From: JAFGBI01 sp964454025
Lineage (GTDB): Bacteria; Myxococcota_A; Polyangia; Polyangiales; Polyangiaceae
Length of the DNA stretch: 64,000 nucleotides
NCBI GenBank assembly: GCA_964454025.1
Contig: CAYVRP010000032.1
Coordinates: 1-64,000 of the forward strand
Direction: 5' to 3'
Shown here: one piece after another, positions 1-7,794 of the stretch
How the letters are laid out: each line of letters opens with the position of its first letter
How positions within the stretch are numbered: the first letter of the stretch is position 1
Program-made: the position numbers and the translations under genes
Notes under the pieces: generated by a model
Databases searched by the model: none
What the model saw: only the letters and a program-made list of their open reading frames with translations
Told to the model about the DNA's origin: nothing

Positions 1-77
1 AGCGCCGAGCCATCCGCCTCACCGATGCTCCGCCCACAGATTCGGCGGAAGAGCCCGACATCTTTCGCGAGCAGTTG

Positions 78-134
78 CAGGGATTTAGGTTCCGGTACCG
101 CAAAGTGTGGAGGTTCAAGTCCTCTCTCGTGCAC
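78..134 (+). pseudogene. 3' fragment of tRNA-Leu(UAG), copy 1
   Basis: The anticodon loop TTTAGGT with anticodon TAG is at 84-90. An intact T arm (stem GGAGG/CCTCT, loop TTCAAGT) is at 109-125, and the acceptor 3' strand CTCGTGC with discriminator A at 126-133. The anticodon stem keeps only three of five pairs, and no CCA is encoded (CTG instead). The matching 5' acceptor strand GCACGAG and the D arm are missing upstream, so this cannot give a functional tRNA. The antisense of such tRNA-Leu sequence is a well-known source of spurious ORFs, as seen here. Confidence 0.8.
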
Positions 135-176
135 TGGTTGGAGATCGCAGCAAACGACATCTTTCGCGAGCAGTTG

Positions 177-233
177 CAGGGATTTAGGTTCCGGTACCGC
201 AAAGTGTGGAGGTTCAAGTCCTCTCTCGTGCAC
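177..233 (+). pseudogene. 3' fragment of tRNA-Leu(UAG), copy 2
   Basis: This is an exact second copy of the truncated tRNA-Leu(UAG) 3' part, 99 bp downstream of the first. It has the same defects: two broken anticodon-stem pairs, no D arm, no 5' acceptor strand and no encoded CCA. Confidence 0.8.
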
Positions 234-354
234 TGGTTGGAGATCGTTGGGGTTTCCGTCTCGCGGTGACCCGCGGGCTGGCAGCCGCACGAGCAGTCTT
301 TCTTGCCGTCGCGGTATTCGCGCCCGTGCGGCGCAAAGACTGACGGGAGCGTCT

Positions 355-1003
355 TCACTGCACGCTCAACTCCCGGCGCCAGTCGTGCTCTGCGACGGTG
401 GCGTCGTCGATGGCCGCACCCTTCGTCGTGAAGATGACGCAGAGGGACGCGGGTCGGACGTGGTTCGCGGGCTCCGACGACCAGTTCGCCTTCGTGGGCG
501 TCGATCTTCACGCCCTCGGGTCTCGGCTGCCTGCCACGGAAGGTCTTCGTCCAGTCTATCTGGAGCACCCGCGTCCTCTCGCGGCGGGTAACCGCTCAGA
601 TCTGCGCGAGCAGGTTGTCCGTCTCGTCAGGACGGACCTCTGGGCAGATCCACTTCCGGATCGCCACGTGGTGGGCCCATGCGTCTCGATCTCGATGTCG
701 TGGAGCTCGACCTACTCGGCCAGCTCGTCCCGCACGTTCTCGGTGATCTTGCCCTGGGGCTCGAACACCTGGTTCCCGTGGCAGTCCTCCAGGTAGCTCC
801 TGGCCGAGCTGCCGCAGACCCCGATTCATCGGCACGGTGTAGAGCGGCGGATCTGCGGTGCCGAACCACCCCCATTCCCAGCCCTTGGAGCAGTCTCGGA
901 GGATCATGCCAGCCGTTTTCTGGCGGACGGCGGCGAGGAAGCGCTCGCAGACGCGGGCGGCCCGGGAGGTGGAGGCGACGGTGGGCATCGCGGTGGCGGG
1001 CAT
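355..1003 (-). pseudogene. Frameshifted remnant of an unidentified protein gene
   Basis: Protein-like sequence on the minus strand moves between frames at least three times. One frame reads KTAGMILRDCSKGWEWGW. The next reads VFEPQGKITENVRDELAE, followed by VELHDIEIETHGPTTW after an in-frame stop. The first frame resumes with RKWICPEVRPDETDNLL, and the last frame closes with LCVIFTTKGAAIDDATV and a natural stop at 355-357. Each piece has ordinary amino-acid composition, unlike the Arg/Pro-rich shadow frames around it. I recognise no family. Either the gene is decayed or this end of the sequence contains indel errors. Confidence 0.55.
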
Positions 1004-1063
1004 GACGGGGGTTCCCCCACGGGGGGCGGACGTGAGGAGATCCTCGATGCCCCGGCAGCGCCG

Positions 1064-1521
1064 TCACTCCACGGTGATGGTGACCGTCGAGCAGTCGCGG
1101 CAGGACGTGCACGAGCACACTCGAAACGAGTCGCCCACTGCGAGATTGGCGCTGTCGAGAAAGACATGAGCGCCCGCCACGCACTCTCCCGGATCCTCGT
1201 ACACCGTGGTGATGGTCCTCTCGTCGAGGCCGACCACGTCCAGGATCTCGTCGCCGTCGAGGTCCCAGACGAGGGATCCGGGCGGCACTTCTTGTCCTGG
1301 CAGCTATCGGTCCAGCCGCTCCCGAGGCGAGCGTGCAGGGTCACTTCGAGCGGCGCTGATCCGGTTGTCGGGGTGGCAGAGACACGAACGGACGGTTCGA
1401 TCATGCCGTCGTCGCACCCCTCGAGCCAACCGCACCCGGAGCAGGACAGCACCGCCAGGGTGCCCCGAGCCAGCACGCCACTGCGACGCCCGAGGCCGAG
1501 ACTGGAGCCCACCCTCACCAT
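1064..1521 (-). pseudogene. Secreted PKD-like domain protein, frameshifted
   Basis: The N-terminal frame (from 1521) has a hydrophobic Cys-rich leader followed by TPTTGSAPLEVTLHA, the opening strand typical of PKD domains. The C-terminal half lies in another frame, with LVWDLDGDEILDVVG and TVTITVE before the stop at 1064, matching the WDxDGDG core and last strand of a PKD fold. The two frames must join around 1283-1291. It is a surface or periplasmic protein by inference. It may be a decayed gene or a one- or two-base sequence error. Confidence 0.55.
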
Positions 1522-1559
1522 ACTCCGACGAAGGGTAGCGCGGGTCCGGCTTCGGCCCC

Positions 1560-2002
1560 ACCCCCGAGGAACACCTCCACGGATTGGGCGCTCCCGAGGC
1601 CGCGGAAACCTGGGTGACGATGTGCCTCATCGACGTGCTGAGCAGACGCTCCGGGGGTTCTTGGCCCGACGCCTCGCAAGCCACGCGCAGGCCACCGACC
1701 TGACCGGCGACCGCCGGGAGGCAGCGACGCCAGCGTTCGCTACCTCGTGAGGAACACGAGCCTGCTGCACTACGACCGCGCTCCGCGCGACGGGCTGCCG
1801 ATCGCAACGGGCGTCATCGAGGGCGCCTGCCGCTAGGTCGTCCGGGAACGTCTCAATCGCTGTAGCGCCCGCTGGTCGCTCCGGGGCGCCGAGGCCGTCC
1901 TTCGCCTGCGCGCCCTGGCGACGAACGGGGACTTCGACGCCCACCGGGCGCTTCCACCTCGAACGCGAGTACCATCGTGTCCACTAGTCCCGCTACGCGG
2001 AC
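1560..2002 (+). pseudogene. ISKra4-like transposase C-terminal remnant
   Basis: From 1741 one frame reads GLPIATGVIEGACR, RWSLRGAEAVLRLRAL and NGDFDAH, a very characteristic C-terminal signature of ISKra4-family transposases. An amber stop interrupts it at 1834-1836. A +1 shift near 1951 is needed to continue into FHLEREYHRVH, and another amber stop falls at 1985-1987 just before SRYAD. Weaker matches lie upstream in other frames (about 1560-1740). No terminal inverted repeats were identified. The element is dead. Confidence 0.75.
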
Positions 2003-2619
2003 GAAAGAGTCCCGGGCCCGCTTCCCCGCGCCCGGCCCACTCTTCGCGGGGTCGAATGCCGGGAATCACGCGGTTCCGTGGGCGCCGCACCCAAGCCGGT
2101 TGCCGCGCGCCGCGCGCGGCAACGGCCGCGCGCGGCGACAATTTCGATCGGACCGCCCTCGCCGCTGTGGCTGACCAGGCCCGCGAACGTGCCCGTTCCC
2201 TCGAGGACAGTCGCCGCCGCTTCCTGCAGCACCTCCAGCAGCCCTACGCGTTCGCGGGACGCATCGCCGACTTCGTTCGCCTCTCTTCCTACTAGTCTCT
2301 CCCGGTCTGGCAGGATGCCGAGCGAGCTTCGCGTGGACAGGTTCACCGTGATGACCTCCGCCATCGCCGCGCCCACTTCGGCGCCATCGTCCCTCGCGTC
2401 GCCGCGGATCACCGCGCCACGAACCGTCGCCTCCCTCGTCCGCCGCCAGGTCCCTGACCTGCACCCCAGTCCCCACTACCACCCTTACGCCCCACGCCCT
2501 CCCCCCGCTTCACTCCCCATCGCCAGGCGAACCAGGCGTCCTCCCGCCCGGCTGCCCTTGCAGATTCGGGCGGCAAGCCTTGGAGGATCGTCGCACGGGC
2601 GGGCGCGCGGCGGCCCCGC
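2003..2619. other. Gene-poor stretch
   Basis: No convincing gene. Several overlapping open frames exist on both strands, but their composition (Arg/Ser/Pro-rich) is what GC-rich DNA gives by chance. A minus frame at about 2130-2410 is less biased but has no recognisable motif. A possible hairpin at 2544-2573 lies near the end of the GH30 gene. Confidence 0.5.
2544..2573 (-). terminator. Weak hairpin downstream of the GH30 gene
   Basis: CCGCCCG pairs with CGGGCGG across a 16-nt loop, about 45 bp beyond the stop codon of the minus-strand GH30 gene. No T run follows. The loop is long, so termination here is only a possibility. Confidence 0.3.
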
Positions 2620-4512
2620 TCAGGCGTCCGGCGGCGGGATGAGGACCGTCGCCCAGCCCCTGGCGGGCATGTCGAACTGCAGGGTCCTGCCGCCCGCCGC
2701 GAGCGTGTACGGGGTCGCGTTCCCGGAGTTGTACATGACCGTGACGATGGCGCCGCCCGGATTGGCGAAGGCGAGCGCCTCCCCGCCGCGGGTTTCGATC
2801 ACCGTGGCCCCCGGCTCCACGAACTGGGAGAGGTGACGGAAGACGTAGTAGGTCGGCGTGACGGTCAGCTCCCCGGACGTCGTGTCTACGGTCATCAGGG
2901 CGTTCTGCGGCCAGACACGCTCCGAGTCGATGCCGATGCCCGCCTCGTCCAGCACCAGGTTCCAGGTGCTGTAGGCGGTGACACCCGCGCGGATCCAGTC
3001 CCTGATGAGGGTCCAGCTCTCCAGGGCATAGGCGTCGTCGTTGGGCGCGATGTCCGCGACGAACGGCGTCGCCCAGGGGTAGTTGCCGCACTTGTGCTCC
3101 GTCTGCCAGACCGGCAGGTTGTACTGCTGGGCGCTGCTGACGCTGCCCTGCATGCCCCACTGGTAGCCGAGCACATCGATGAAGCTCCTCGCGGTAGCGT
3201 CGCCCATGACCGTGCTGATGATCGAGCTGTCCCCCGTGCCGCCGTTGAAGGTACCGAGCATGATCTTCACGTCGAGCCCGGCGTTGGTGAGCGCGGGACC
3301 CAGGTGCTGACCCACGAAGCTCGCATAGGCCTCCGGGGCCCACCCGCAGGTCGGGTAGGTGCCGCTGTAGCCCGGCTCGTTCTGAGGGGACACGAGCTCG
3401 ACGTCGATCCCCTGCTCCGCGTACCCCTGCACGAACTTGACGAAGTACTGCGCGAGCGCCTGGAGCGTGGTGGCGTCGCCCTTGATCTTGCCGCCGTCGA
3501 ACGCCGAGTCGTCGTTGAACGGGCCGTCCTTCATCCACGTCGGCGGCGACCACGGGCTCGCCCAGAACCGGAGGTCGGGCTTCACCGCCTGCGCCGCCTT
3601 GATGTACGGGATGAGGAGCTCGAGGTCACGCGCGATGGAGAAGTCGGCGAGCGCGATGTCGTTGGGAGTCTCGTCGAGGGAGTACCGATCCATCGCGTAG
3701 TCGGTCGCGCCGATCGGGATCCGCCCCCAGGCGAACCGGCACCCCTCTGCCCCGAACAGGAGGTGCAGGGCGGTATCCCGATCGCCCTGGCTGAGCATGA
3801 GGAGGTAGTACCACCCCCGCTCGTTGAAGGCGCCGCCGAAGCCCTCCCAGATCTGAGCTCGCGAGCCAGGGTCGACGGTCACGGTCGCGGCGCCGCCGTC
3901 GACCGGGGTCAAGCTCCCGCCCGTCACCCAGTAGGCCCCGCTGGTCGAGGTGACCAGCAGCGGCTCGGTCAGAGCGCTCCCCCCGGTCGCGGCGCCGCCG
4001 GTGTCCGCGCCGCCGGTGTCCGCGCCACCCGCAGCGCTGCCCCCTGACGAGGCCCCACCCGTCGCGCTCCCGCCCAACGCGGCGCCGCCCGTGTCGCCCC
4101 CGCCCGCCGGGGCACCGCCGGTGCTCTGCCCGCCCGCGGTGCCGCCCGACGCGGCGGAGCCGCCCGTCGCAGCACCGCCTCCGCTGCTGTTGCCACCGAC
4201 GCCAGAGCCGCCGGTCACCGCCCCCCCCGAGCCGCCCGCGGCCCCTCCCACCGGACCGCCACCGACAGGCGTGGTGCCGCCAGTGGCGCCACCTGTAGCG
4301 GCACCACCGATCGCATCGCCGCCCGTGCCCGAGGCGCCCCCGGTCGAGCCCACCCCTCCTGACGTGATCGTGCCTCCGGAGACACCGGAGGCCCCTCCCG
4401 TAGCGTCGGTCGAGCCTCCGAGGCCGCCCGTGGGCTCCTCGCCGTCAGATCCGGTACCCGAGCAGCCGGCGAGGAAGAGCATCGCCGTACAGGCGCTCAG
4501 CAGGGTTCGCAT
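2620..4512 (-). CDS. Glycoside hydrolase family 30 lipoprotein
   Basis: Exported enzyme of 630 residues, likely acting on beta-linked glucan or xylan. The N-terminus has a lipoprotein signal with lipobox LAGC (Cys17). Residues about 18-185 form a Gly/Ala/Thr/Ser linker, and the catalytic domain follows. Visible GH30 motifs are EGFGGAFNE near residue 223, SPWSPPTWMK, the acid/base in SPQNEPGYSG (Glu about 379) and the nucleophile in WQTEHKCG (Glu about 472). A short beta-domain closes the protein, as is usual in this family. The ATG at 4512 is preceded by GGAGG at ideal spacing, so I prefer it over the GTG four codons upstream. The next gene upstream on the same strand is a GH39-like enzyme, suggesting joint use on plant or fungal polysaccharide. 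Substrate is not decidable from sequence alone. Confidence 0.92.
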   Translation of the reverse strand: MRTLLSACTAMLFLAGCSGTGSDGEEPTGGLGGSTDATGGASGVSGGTITSGGVGSTGGASGTGGDAIGGAATGGATGGTTPVGGGPVGGAAGGSGGAVTGGSGVGGNSSGGGAATGGSAASGGTAGGQSTGGAPAGGGDTGGAALGGSATGGASSGGSAAGGADTGGADTGGAATGGSALTEPLLVTSTSGAYWVTGGSLTPVDGGAATVTVDPGSRAQIWEGFGGAFNERGWYYLLMLSQGDRDTALHLLFGAEGCRFAWGRIPIGATDYAMDRYSLDETPNDIALADFSIARDLELLIPYIKAAQAVKPDLRFWASPWSPPTWMKDGPFNDDSAFDGGKIKGDATTLQALAQYFVKFVQGYAEQGIDVELVSPQNEPGYSGTYPTCGWAPEAYASFVGQHLGPALTNAGLDVKIMLGTFNGGTGDSSIISTVMGDATARSFIDVLGYQWGMQGSVSSAQQYNLPVWQTEHKCGNYPWATPFVADIAPNDDAYALESWTLIRDWIRAGVTAYSTWNLVLDEAGIGIDSERVWPQNALMTVDTTSGELTVTPTYYVFRHLSQFVEPGATVIETRGGEALAFANPGGAIVTVMYNSGNATPYTLAAGGRTLQFDMPARGWATVLIPPPDA

Positions 4513-4574
4513 GAAATCCTCCACGAGAATGGGACAGGTCGTCGAGTGGCGCCTGAGCTGCGCAGGTCAGTCGT

Positions 4575-7148
4575 TCAACGACGCGGGCGACGCCGCAGGC
4601 GCGCCAGCCCGAGCGCCGCGATGCCCAGCCACGCCACTCGACCAGACGGGGCGCTTGGCCGTGAGGGAACGCGGCAACCGCAGCCGGGATCGTCGCCGCC
4701 GGTCGCGCTCGCCGCGGGCGCAGCATCGCCGCCGGTCGCACCGCCCAAGGCGCTGGCCCCGCCCGTCGCCTGCAACCCACCCGTCGCGGCGGTGCCGCCA
4801 GCGGTCGGCCCGGCGCCGCCGGCAGCGTCGCCCCCGATGCTGCCGCCGCCCGTGGCCAGGAGCGCGCCCCCCGTCGGGAGGGCGCCGCCCGTCGGCGCGA
4901 CGCCGCCCGTCGGCGCGACGCCGCCCGTCGGCGCGACGCCACCTGTCGTCACCGTGCCGCCCGTCGTCGCCGTGCCGCCCGTCGTCGCCACGCCGCCTGT
5001 CGGCGCGACGCCGCCCGTCGGGGCGCCACCGCCCGCGCCACCGGCCGGTAGCGTGCCACCGCTGGCGCCACCCCCGCCGGTTTCGCCGGGGCTCGCCCCG
5101 CCCGCCCCGCCGGTACCGGCGCTCCCTCCTCCCTGCTCGAACTTCAGCCAGTTGAGACGAAGCGAGCCTCCGAACAGGGCGTACAGCTTGTGGACGCCCG
5201 CGGTCGGGGTCAGCGAGCAGGTCTGGGTTTCCCAGGATCCGCCCGTCGCCGCGATCGCGCACGTGCCCAGCACCGCGCCGGTTTCCGAGTCCACTCGCAG
5301 CTCCAGGGTCGTGGCGCTCTGCGCGTTGACGCGCAGCTGAACAGCGTCGACGCCGGCGTCGCTGAGATCGACGTTCTCGTAGTAGATGTAGCCGCCATTG
5401 ACCGCGATCGACTGCCCCATGCTCTCGTCGCCGCTGTCCTGCTTGGTAGCGCCCGACTGCCCGTCGTAGTCCTCGCCTTCCATCTCCACCAGGGCGTCAC
5501 GGCCGGTCAGCGGTCGCTCGCGGCTGAGGATGATGAGCGCCGCCCCCTGGCGAGGCAGGTCGAAGGTCGTGGAGTACGAACTCTGGGCGGTCTCCGTGGT
5601 GACCGGCTCGAGCAGCTCCAGGTGCTGCTCGGCGCGCAGCGCCCGCCACTGCTCCTCGGTCGGGTTGTTGGGCCGTCCCTGTTCGACCCAGACGCCGTAG
5701 GGGTTGCTGTGATCGGGATCGATCCCGAACTTGGTGACGTAGATCTCCTCCCCCGCGAACGGGAGGTTGTTCACGTTCAAGGTGACGCTCTCGGTCCCGG
5801 TGGTGTTGATCGTGGAGTAGTAGTTGTAGACGACGACCGCGACCTCGTCGCCGGTCGCAGAGATGGTCGCCATCCCGTCGACTCCGTCGCGGTCGCCCGT
5901 ACCGCCAGACACCGCGAGCTGCCGGGAGCCGAGGTAGTGGAGCATCTTGAAGGCGTTGAACGCTGCCTTGCGCACGCCCTGGAAGGTCATCATGCCGAAG
6001 ACCTGGCCGAACGGGAGGTTGCCACCCTGGCCCAGGATGTACGAGCCCGAGGGACCGCTCGATTCGTCGAAGATGTCCGAAATGACCCAGTAGGAGAACA
6101 CGGACAGCGGGGGCGTGTCGCCCTCGACCTGGTCGGCGAGCAGCTTGACGCTCTTGAGGATGAACGGCGCGTTGGCGTGGCTGTCCATGCTCACGCAGTT
6201 GTCCGCGTCCTCGTTGCCACCTTGTCCGGTGTACGACGAGTTCCACTCCGTGTTCATCGAGAGGAGCTCGGTGTGGGTGTAGCCCGCCGCTTCGAGGACA
6301 CCCACGCGACCGTTGTTGTCGTCTCTGCCGAAGGTCGCGTTGGCGCTGGGGCCCGAGCCGCCCGGATAGGCATGAGACGAGAGGAAGGACACCCGCGTGC
6401 CGTTGGCCTGCACGTGGTTCAAGAAGTCCCGCATCTGGCTGGTCGAGCCCTGGGTGGTGACGGGGCCGCCGATGAGGATGTTGGGGAGGGCAGCGGTGGC
6501 ACCGGCGACCGCCGCGTCGTACATCTGGAAGTAGTCGTTCATCGTGCCGGTCCAGAACCCCTGGTAGTTCGGCTCGTTCCAGACTTCCCAGTACCACCGG
6601 GCCACGTCTTCCGCCCCGTAGAGATCCACCGCGCGCTGGACCACGGCCTCGATGAAGTCGCTGTACTCGTTGAGGTCGCGAGGGGGGTCCTTGTCGTTGC
6701 CGTTCCGCGCGAGCGCCCGGGGCATGAAGCTGAGCTCCATGCCGGGGCGCATGCCCGCTGCCACGTACCCAGCCAGGACCTTGTCGAAGTTCTCCCAGTT
6801 GTAGTTGCCGGGCCCCTGGTAGATCTCCATGTCGTCATTGAGGATGCCGTGGCCGCGTACGCGCTTCATGCCAAGCTCCCGGTTGGCGATCTTGAAGTGC
6901 GTCTGCAGATCCGCCCGCAGCGAGAGGCTGGCCGTGCCAATGCCCACCATCTCGGCCCAGAACTTCGGGTTGCCGCGCGGGCTGTTCGAGGCGTCGACGG
7001 TGATGGTGGCGGCATTGGCGGCCTGAACGGCCAGAGACGCCAGCAGCCCGATCGAGCAAGCCGCGCAGCCGCGTGCCAGCCGGCTGGCAAGGCGGTGTCC
7101 GCGGGGGGCGGCCGGGCAAGTCGGGTCAAGGCGAGGGGGTGCGTTCAT
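4575..7148 (-). CDS. GH39-like glycosidase with CBM-like domain and MYXO-CTERM tail
   Basis: Protein of 857 residues. A signal sequence runs to about residue 46. The TIM-barrel catalytic domain carries WEVWNEPNYQGFW (acid/base Glu192) and SMNTEW (nucleophile Glu301), as in GH39 xylosidase-type enzymes. A domain at about 545-665 starting EMEGEDYDGQSG looks like a CBM6-type module. A Gly/Thr/Ala linker follows, encoded by an 18-bp tandem repeat. The last 35 residues show CGCR, a hydrophobic helix and RRRPRR, the MYXO-CTERM sorting architecture, so the mature enzyme is probably surface-anchored or released by rhombosortase-type processing. It lies 62 bp upstream of the GH30 gene on the same strand and could be co-transcribed. 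GH39 versus a related clan-A family is inferred from motifs only. Confidence 0.85.
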   Translation of the reverse strand: MNAPPRLDPTCPAAPRGHRLASRLARGCAACSIGLLASLAVQAANAATITVDASNSPRGNPKFWAEMVGIGTASLSLRADLQTHFKIANRELGMKRVRGHGILNDDMEIYQGPGNYNWENFDKVLAGYVAAGMRPGMELSFMPRALARNGNDKDPPRDLNEYSDFIEAVVQRAVDLYGAEDVARWYWEVWNEPNYQGFWTGTMNDYFQMYDAAVAGATAALPNILIGGPVTTQGSTSQMRDFLNHVQANGTRVSFLSSHAYPGGSGPSANATFGRDDNNGRVGVLEAAGYTHTELLSMNTEWNSSYTGQGGNEDADNCVSMDSHANAPFILKSVKLLADQVEGDTPPLSVFSYWVISDIFDESSGPSGSYILGQGGNLPFGQVFGMMTFQGVRKAAFNAFKMLHYLGSRQLAVSGGTGDRDGVDGMATISATGDEVAVVVYNYYSTINTTGTESVTLNVNNLPFAGEEIYVTKFGIDPDHSNPYGVWVEQGRPNNPTEEQWRALRAEQHLELLEPVTTETAQSSYSTTFDLPRQGAALIILSRERPLTGRDALVEMEGEDYDGQSGATKQDSGDESMGQSIAVNGGYIYYENVDLSDAGVDAVQLRVNAQSATTLELRVDSETGAVLGTCAIAATGGSWETQTCSLTPTAGVHKLYALFGGSLRLNWLKFEQGGGSAGTGGAGGASPGETGGGGASGGTLPAGGAGGGAPTGGVAPTGGVATTGGTATTGGTVTTGGVAPTGGVAPTGGVAPTGGALPTGGALLATGGGSIGGDAAGGAGPTAGGTAATGGLQATGGASALGGATGGDAAPAASATGGDDPGCGCRVPSRPSAPSGRVAWLGIAALGLARLRRRPRR
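4866..5031. repeat. 18-bp tandem repeat within the GH39-like gene
   Basis: About nine imperfect 18-bp units encode GGVAPT/GGVATT-type hexapeptides in the linker just before the MYXO-CTERM tail. Near-identity of neighbouring units at DNA level suggests recent slippage, so linker length may vary between strains. Confidence 0.8.
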
Positions 7149-7638
7149 GGTGGGTCCTCGGTTCTCGGCTATTGCCGGCGATCTCGGTTCGCCCCGTCAT
7201 CGCTCCTCGTTCGTCGCAGCGGTGGCGGGGCGGCCAACTGTCCGCTGTTGAGCAGTCTTGATTCCTTGCCGGCCAGCGAGCCGACGGGCGGAATGATCCC
7301 GGCTCGAACGCCGACGGGGGCTTCTGAGCTCCAGACGTGACGGCGCGATCGCGCGCTGCAGTGTGCTCGCCCCGGCGTCTTCCGTCGCAGCCCAGGCGCA
7401 GGCCGGCTCTTTCCAGCGGGAGGTCGACGCCGGCGGGTCCCTCGCGGTCGCTGGCCGCGGACCCCGGCGCGCGTCGGATAGGCCTCGAGGTCCGAGCCAA
7501 GGGGGCACGTCCCGGTCCATGAGGTCCATCCACCCCGCGAAGAGCGCATCACCACCGACCCCGGGGCATTCTGACCGCCGGCGGCAGGAGGCGGCAGGGG
7601 TCGGCTACCTCCCCTTCTGCCTGAACGACTGCAGGGGA

Positions 7639-7660
7639 GGGGGGTCAATTTCCACCCCCC
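7639..7660 (-). terminator. Second hairpin downstream of the fibro-slime gene
   Basis: GGGGGGT pairs with ACCCCCC across an 8-nt AT-rich loop. It lies about 135 bp beyond the stop of the upstream minus-strand gene and may back up the nearer hairpin. No T run. Confidence 0.4.
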
Positions 7661-7750
7661 GCCGTCGCCCCGATGCGGCGCGCGCACCCCGTCGCGCCGA
7701 GCTTCCTGCCAGCAGGCACTCGGCGACGCCCCTTGCCGCCCAGACGAACG

Positions 7751-7776
7751 CGGGGAGCGCCCAACGCCGCTCCCCG
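7751..7776 (-). terminator. Hairpin downstream of the fibro-slime gene
   Basis: A 9-bp stem CGGGGAGCG/CGCTCCCCG with an 8-nt loop begins about 20 bp after the stop codon of the minus-strand gene ending at 7795. Position and strength fit an intrinsic-type terminator, although a T tract is absent. Confidence 0.55.
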
Positions 7777-7794
7777 ATCAACGCCCGGGGCGAC

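Larger units (their letters stand above)
56..246. repeat. Tandem direct repeat, 2 x 92 bp, period 99 bp
   Basis: Bases 56-147 and 155-246 are identical by eye over 92 bp and separated by 7 bp. Each copy contains the 3' part of a leucine tRNA gene with about 22 bp of shared sequence before it and 13 bp after it. Because identity continues on both sides of the tRNA part, a tandem duplication of an already truncated fragment is more likely than two independent integrase attachment sites. An assembly artefact near a contig end is also possible. Confidence 0.9.
7149..7794. other. Intergenic region with two hairpins
   Basis: No gene is supported in these 646 bp. The region separates two minus-strand genes. 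It holds two hairpins just beyond the cysteine-rich-repeat gene (7751-7776 and 7639-7660) and presumably the promoter of the GH39-like gene, for which I see no clear -35/-10 pair. Confidence 0.55.

Noticed and set aside
25..591. Open frame of 188 codons containing a repeated peptide
   Set aside because: The repeated part is a translation of the tRNA-Leu fragments, and the rest is Arg/Ser-rich chance sequence.
2078..2836. Plus-strand frame of 252 codons
   Set aside because: It overlaps the GH30 gene antisense and has Pro/Ser/Arg composition typical of GC-rich shadow frames.
2833..4047. 404-codon frame antisense to the GH30 gene
   Set aside because: It is a long antisense shadow caused by high GC; no start signal or domain.
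5190..7340. 716-codon frame antisense to the GH39-like gene
   Set aside because: Composition mirrors the real gene (many Val, Glu, Asp, His, Arg); no recognised motif.
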